This document shows positions 60,362 through 64,000 of a stretch of 64,000 nucleotides of DNA, piece by piece; within the stretch, counting starts at the first letter, position 1; each line of letters opens with the position of its first letter. Source of the stretch: Akkermansia sp. (GTDB taxonomy: Bacteria > Verrucomicrobiota > Verrucomicrobiia > Verrucomicrobiales > Akkermansiaceae); assembly GCA_030523775.1 (NCBI GenBank), contig JAUNHW010000003.1, forward strand, positions 1 through 64,000, written 5' to 3'. Made by a program: the position numbers and the translations under genes. The notes under the pieces are model-generated. The model saw nothing but the letters and a program-made list of their open reading frames with translations. It ran no database searches and was not told the DNA's origin.

Positions 60362-62461
60362 ATGGAGACGAAACTGAGAAGCAAGCGGCTGGCCGGCACG
60401 TGGTGCGGGCGCGCGGCGGGGGTGGTGCTGGTGCTCACCTGGCTGGCATCCATGGCCATATTGAACGCCAATGCGTATTCCTACCTGCCCGTGCTGGCGG
60501 GGTTGGTGCTGGCGGTGCTGCTGGGCGTGGCCGGCATGCTGTGCGGCGGCAGGGTGGTGGCGCTGCGCTGGCTGGGGTGGTGCTCCCTGGCGGTGGGCGG
60601 CTATTTCCTGGTGCGCTGCCTGTGCGGGGGTGAGTGCTCCGTGGTGGAATCATGGCGTGAGGCGGGGCTCATATGCGGCTGCTTTGTATTTTACGCGGCG
60701 GGTATGCTGGTGGCGCAGAATGACCGCTCGCAGGGAATAGGCGTTATCTTGTCGGTCGCCCTGCTCCTCAATGTGGCAGCCTTTTTCGTGGCGAAAATGC
60801 CGGGAGCGTGCCCGGAGTGGTTCGGTCGCCCCACCAGGGGGCTGAGCGGTTCCGGCAGCGTGCCGGATACCCTGTATGTGTACAAGAATTTCGCGGGCAT
60901 GTTCCTGATGCTTTGCGGAGCGCTGCCGTTTATGCGCCTTCTGTGGACGGCGCCGCGGCGGTGGTATGTGTGGGTGATGGCGTTGGTTGGGTTGGCCGGT
61001 GTTGCCCTGTCGTTTTTCTGCGGCACGCGTTCCGTGTGGATGCTGCTGCCCCTTCTGGTGTTTCTGGGGTTGTTCCTCTGGCTGCTCTTCCACATATTCT
61101 CCGAGCGCAAGCTGGGGTGGGGCGGCTTTGTGGCGGCGGCGGTGCTGGTGGCGGCATGCAGTATTGCCGTGTATGAATTCTTTTTCGGGGACAGCTGGCT
61201 GGCCGCGGTTTCCCAGATTGATTCCCACCTGCGCACCTATATTTGGCGGCTTGTCTGCTCTGTTTCCGCAGATGGCCCGCTGTGGGGGTACGGCGCTTCC
61301 TCCGCCGGGTGGATGATAACCCCCTTCTTCAACGAGTGGGAGTGGCCCAATTTCGCCCACAACGAGTACCTGCAGGCTTGGTGCGATTACGGTCTCATCG
61401 GCCTCGCCTGCATGGTTTTTGTCATCCTGGCCCACTTGGTGGCAGGCCTGCGCACCATGGCTTCGGAATTCGTTTCCAACGCCCGCCGCGTCAAGGCCGG
61501 CATGGCCATCATCACCCTGGTGAGCATGGCGGCCTGCGGCATCCTGGATTTCGTGTGGCATGATTTCTCGCTGGCATGCATGACCGCCTTTGCCTGCGGA
61601 ATGCTCGCCTCTCCCTTTCCGCACAGCCGGGAGGGCTTTTTCGGCGGCAGGAACTGGGCCTCCGGCAGCCATGCCTCCTGTGTTCCCGTGAAAGTGCAGG
61701 GCGCGTTCGGTTCTGCGCTGCAGGTGCTCGTGCTGCTGGGTGTGGTCTCCGTTTGCATTTGGCTTGCGCCGCGCCTCTGGCCGGCTTGGCAGGCGCAGTG
61801 GCGCTACAATGAACTCGCCACGGAGGTCAGCCTGGAGAAGCATGCCGCCCGCCACGCCCTGCTGGCGGAAATTCTGGAGGATTACCCGGATTCCGTGTTG
61901 GTGGACGAATTTTTCCGCGTGATGTCGTCCGGCGAGACCGTGGAGCTGCGCGAGCACGTGGTGCGCCGCGCGTTGGAGGGTAACCCGCGCCAGCTTTTCA
62001 TGGTAACCATACTGGTGGACAACCTCATGGTGCAGCGGCGCAACGAGGAGGCGGAAATCCTGATGCGCCGCATGTACCCCGGGGACGGCTTGGCCAATTG
62101 CATGCTCAACAACTGGGCCTCGTTCTACATTCTGAACCTTCTGGAGTGGGGGCAGAACGAGATGCTTGCCGGCCGCACCCAGCGTGCGTACTCCATGATG
62201 GAGTATGCCTTCAACATCTCCAGGCACAAACGCCATGATATCGACTTTTTGCTGCGCTACCGTACGGGTGAGCAGCCCTGGGCCGAATACGGCGGCGTCA
62301 AGCCCAATCTCAAACCTTTCCTCGAGGCTCGCAGGCACGATGTTGCCCTCTGGCGCGCCTTGAAGCTGGAAAAGGACGATTCCTGGCAGCAGCCCTTGGA
62401 GCCCGGCGGCAAGCCCGCCCTCTATCAAAGCCAGCAGGAACCCCCGAAAAAGGACAAATGA
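60362..62461 (+). CDS. O-antigen ligase/polymerase-family membrane protein (Wzy_C)
   Basis: A 699-residue protein with about twelve membrane helices. The Wzy_C/WaaL loop includes SHLRTYIWRLVCSV (about residue 290) and FAHNEYLQAWCDYGLIGL (about 328-345), with the conserved His-Asn-Glu-Tyr. The C-terminal 200 residues are soluble and helical, an addition not present in minimal ligases. It would attach or polymerise O-antigen-like glycan in the periplasm. The two glycosyltransferase genes are divergent and adjacent. Confidence 0.82.
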   Translation: METKLRSKRLAGTWCGRAAGVVLVLTWLASMAILNANAYSYLPVLAGLVLAVLLGVAGMLCGGRVVALRWLGWCSLAVGGYFLVRCLCGGECSVVESWREAGLICGCFVFYAAGMLVAQNDRSQGIGVILSVALLLNVAAFFVAKMPGACPEWFGRPTRGLSGSGSVPDTLYVYKNFAGMFLMLCGALPFMRLLWTAPRRWYVWVMALVGLAGVALSFFCGTRSVWMLLPLLVFLGLFLWLLFHIFSERKLGWGGFVAAAVLVAACSIAVYEFFFGDSWLAAVSQIDSHLRTYIWRLVCSVSADGPLWGYGASSAGWMITPFFNEWEWPNFAHNEYLQAWCDYGLIGLACMVFVILAHLVAGLRTMASEFVSNARRVKAGMAIITLVSMAACGILDFVWHDFSLACMTAFACGMLASPFPHSREGFFGGRNWASGSHASCVPVKVQGAFGSALQVLVLLGVVSVCIWLAPRLWPAWQAQWRYNELATEVSLEKHAARHALLAEILEDYPDSVLVDEFFRVMSSGETVELREHVVRRALEGNPRQLFMVTILVDNLMVQRRNEEAEILMRRMYPGDGLANCMLNNWASFYILNLLEWGQNEMLAGRTQRAYSMMEYAFNISRHKRHDIDFLLRYRTGEQPWAEYGGVKPNLKPFLEARRHDVALWRALKLEKDDSWQQPLEPGGKPALYQSQQEPPKKDK

Positions 62462-62584
62462 CCCGGCCCGTTCACCTTTTTTGCGCAAAAAAATGCCCTG
62501 TGCGCGTTTTCTGCTTGCATTCCCGCCAGGAATTTGCATAATGGGGGAAATGCACAATGTGTGCATCTAGACTTTACTAACATT

Positions 62585-63232
62585 ATGAGCACGCCTCCAC
62601 CACCGCCCGCAGCACCGCGTCCCGTAGCACCGGTTCCCACCCCTGTATCTGCACCCAAGCCCCCCACCGCGCCGCGTCTCACGCCCACGGTGCCGCTGAG
62701 CGTGCCCGCCAAGCCCTCCGCACCGCGCCTCACGCCCACGGTGCCGCTGAGCGTGCCCACCAAGCCCTCCGCACCGCGTCTCACGCCCACGGTGCCGCTG
62801 AGCGTGCCCGCCAAGCCTTCTGCTCCCCAGGCCGCTGCTCCCGCTGCACAGCCTGCATCTGCGCCCGCCGCCCCGGCTTCCAAGCCTACGGCCACGGTCT
62901 CCTTGTCCACGGCCACGGTGCCGCTGAGCAAGCCAGCTTCCCCCACCATGCCCGCCGGCTTTGTGAAGCCCGCCGGGTTCAGCCGCCCCTCCGCAGAGCC
63001 GGAGGAGGATGTGCCCACCCCCACCTGGCTGGTTGTGGCCTCATGGATTGGCGTGGTGCTCATGCTTGTCTTCTGCTACCAGCAGTTCGTGGTTGACCAG
63101 CATGGCGAGCGCGCCACAGAGCCTACCCTGGGCTGGCCGGCTGACGCCGTTGCCTCCGCTGAAGCTTCCGATGAGGGCGATGCCGAGGAGGCTCCCGCCG
63201 AAGAGGAGGCCGATGACGAGGAAGAGGAGTAA
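62585..63232 (+). CDS. Pro-rich single-pass membrane protein with tandem 17-residue repeats
   Basis: A 215-residue low-complexity protein. The N-terminal 140 residues are Pro/Ala/Thr-rich and contain three 17-residue repeats (P-S-A-P-R-L-T-P-T-V-P-L-S-V-P-A-K). One transmembrane helix (about 147-166, WLVVASWIGVVLMLVFCYQQF) separates it from an acidic Glu/Asp tail (AEEEADDEEEE). I recognise no family. A promoter of type TTGCAT-N16-CATAAT lies at 62515-62542. trxA follows 42 bases downstream. Confidence 0.7.
   Translation: MSTPPPPPAAPRPVAPVPTPVSAPKPPTAPRLTPTVPLSVPAKPSAPRLTPTVPLSVPTKPSAPRLTPTVPLSVPAKPSAPQAAAPAAQPASAPAAPASKPTATVSLSTATVPLSKPASPTMPAGFVKPAGFSRPSAEPEEDVPTPTWLVVASWIGVVLMLVFCYQQFVVDQHGERATEPTLGWPADAVASAEASDEGDAEEAPAEEEADDEEEE
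62663..62815 (+). repeat. Three 51-bp in-frame tandem repeats
   Basis: Three near-identical 51-bp units encode the 17-residue Pro-rich repeat of the membrane protein. Their high identity means copy number could vary by slippage or recombination. Confidence 0.85.
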
Positions 63233-63274
63233 ACCCTTGAACGTTTCTGCGCGCATTCGCGTCTCCCTTGCGAT

Positions 63275-63598
63275 ATGGCACTCCAGATTACAGAAGACAG
63301 CTTTGAGGAGGAAGTCCTGAAATCCCCCGTCCCCGTGCTGGTGGATTTCTGGGCCACCTGGTGCGGTCCCTGCAAGATGATTTCCCCCATTGTTGACCAG
63401 ATAGCCACAGAACTGGCCGGGCAGGCCAAGGTGTGCAAGGCCAACGTGGACGAGGGCGGCAACCAGAACCTGGCTTCCCGCTTCGGCATCCGCTCCATCC
63501 CCACGCTCCTGTTCTTCAAGAACGGCGAGCTGGTGGACACCATTGTGGGTGCCACCTCCAAGGACAACATCGTGGCGCGCCTGCGCGCCTGCATGTAA
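63275..63598 (+). CDS. trxA: Thioredoxin
   Basis: A 107-residue classic thioredoxin: VLVDFWATWCGPCKMISP with the redox Cys pair (residues 31 and 34), then RFGIRSIPTLLFFKNGELV with the cis-Pro. It is a cytoplasmic disulfide reductase and the likely electron donor for the DsbD-like protein at 41555. The start at 63275 fits the family exactly. Confidence 0.97.
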   Translation: MALQITEDSFEEEVLKSPVPVLVDFWATWCGPCKMISPIVDQIATELAGQAKVCKANVDEGGNQNLASRFGIRSIPTLLFFKNGELVDTIVGATSKDNIVARLRACM

Positions 63599-63622
63599 GT
63601 CCCTGATTCCATCCTTTCCACC

Positions 63623-63658
63623 AGCCACCGTGCGGCATGCCGCATCGGTGGCTTTTTT
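63623..63658 (+). terminator. Intrinsic terminator after trxA
   Basis: An 8-bp stem AGCCACCG / CGGTGGCT encloses an inner palindrome TGCGGCATGCCGCA and is followed by six T residues. Confidence 0.88.
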
Positions 63659-63683
63659 CCAAACATACAACCGTAACAAGACC

Positions 63684-64000
63684 ATGAGCATCAAGACACC
63701 ATTTGCCGTTGCCGCGCTGGCGGCCCTGCTGCCGCTTTACGCGGGCCAGGCGGATATCCCGCAGCATTTCTCAGACGCAGCCAAGGCCAAGCTGGCGGAT
63801 AGCGTGAAGATTGCCCCCTCCGAACACCAGCTCAACATTGTCTATTTCCACGGAAACGATGTGGAACCCGCCAAAGACTACGAGCGCCGCCTCAGCGAGC
63901 TGTTTGTCTACCTGCAGCAGTTCTACGCCAGGGAGATGGCGCGCAACGGATTCGGCCACCGCTCGTTCGGGCTCTCCATGCTGCCGAACGGCAACGTGGA
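63684..64000 (+). CDS. Secreted protein, possibly a zinc metallopeptidase, 5' part only
   Basis: The first 105 or so codons before the window ends. A signal peptide (TPFAVAALAALLPLYAGQA) is followed by LNIVYFHGNDVEPAKDYERR, LSELFVYLQQFYAREMARNG and FGHRSFGLSMLPNGNV. The latter pattern resembles the start of the eukaryote-like 'Metallopep' (jacalin-associated zinc metalloprotease) family, but the HExxH site would be outside the window. The product call is therefore tentative. Confidence 0.5.
   Translation, partial: MSIKTPFAVAALAALLPLYAGQADIPQHFSDAAKAKLADSVKIAPSEHQLNIVYFHGNDVEPAKDYERRLSELFVYLQQFYAREMARNGFGHRSFGLSMLPNGNV

Overview
The window looks like chromosomal DNA from a GC-rich Gram-negative bacterium of the Verrucomicrobiota. 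A gut- or mucus-associated Akkermansia-like relative is plausible, but this is inferred from gene content and not proven. The pointers are an exosortase with an EpsI partner, a large autotransporter, long-form IspH, meso-diaminopimelate dehydrogenase, a menaquinone operon, a sialate O-acetylesterase, a GH16 glycanase, and outer-membrane polysaccharide genes (O-antigen ligase, phosphoethanolamine transferase, glycosyltransferases). Most of the sequence is ordinary, densely packed housekeeping DNA. The gaps between genes are short, none exceeds about 300 bases, and one tRNA (Arg, CCU) is present.

Layout. 1-2164: CNNM/CorC-like membrane protein, FmdB zinc ribbon and rpsN (all minus). 2225-3769: sialate O-acetylesterase. 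3780-9710: a four-gene minus-strand operon of exosortase, EpsI, a full-length PutA-like protein whose active sites look destroyed, and a multi-spanning membrane protein. 9737-14153: prs, an acyltransferase, a Fic protein behind three phased palindromes, and pyrD. 14272-18694: an RsmA-Nudix fusion followed by a menI/menF/menD menaquinone operon. 18705-26485: GH16, PP2C phosphatase, YbeY, TadA, MetF, hypothetical proteins, tRNA-Arg and Ddh. 26538-32297: hrpB and mfd. 32324-35630: an AT-richer acyltransferase/SGNH gene and a frameshifted ankyrin gene with twin palindromes between them. 35637-43758: autotransporter, lepA and a DsbD-like reductase. 43776-50289: coaB, rsgA, metallophosphoesterase, two M29 aminopeptidases and aroB. 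50430-58155: phosphoethanolamine transferase, acyl-CoA synthetase, ispH, pseudopilin, metX and rpmJ. 58185-64000: two glycosyltransferases, an O-antigen ligase-like protein, a Pro-rich membrane protein, trxA and a partial secreted protein.

The most unusual object is a 458-bp unit at 47538-47995, between the two paralogous M29 aminopeptidase genes. It is a single gene for an S23/four-helix-bundle protein enclosed by perfect 35-bp inverted repeats built from TTAGGA/TTAAGA hexamers. A related hexamer array lies at the left edge of the window, and two other 'stutter' repeat families (TAGTACA and AAATTCN heptamers) occupy other intergenic sites. Other notable points are a recurrent leaderless promoter layout (-10 box 6-9 bases before the start codon at twelve genes), the PutA-like pseudoenzyme in the exosortase operon, the 41-bp-phased triple palindrome before fic, and a class-2-like PyrD with a class-1-type cysteine.
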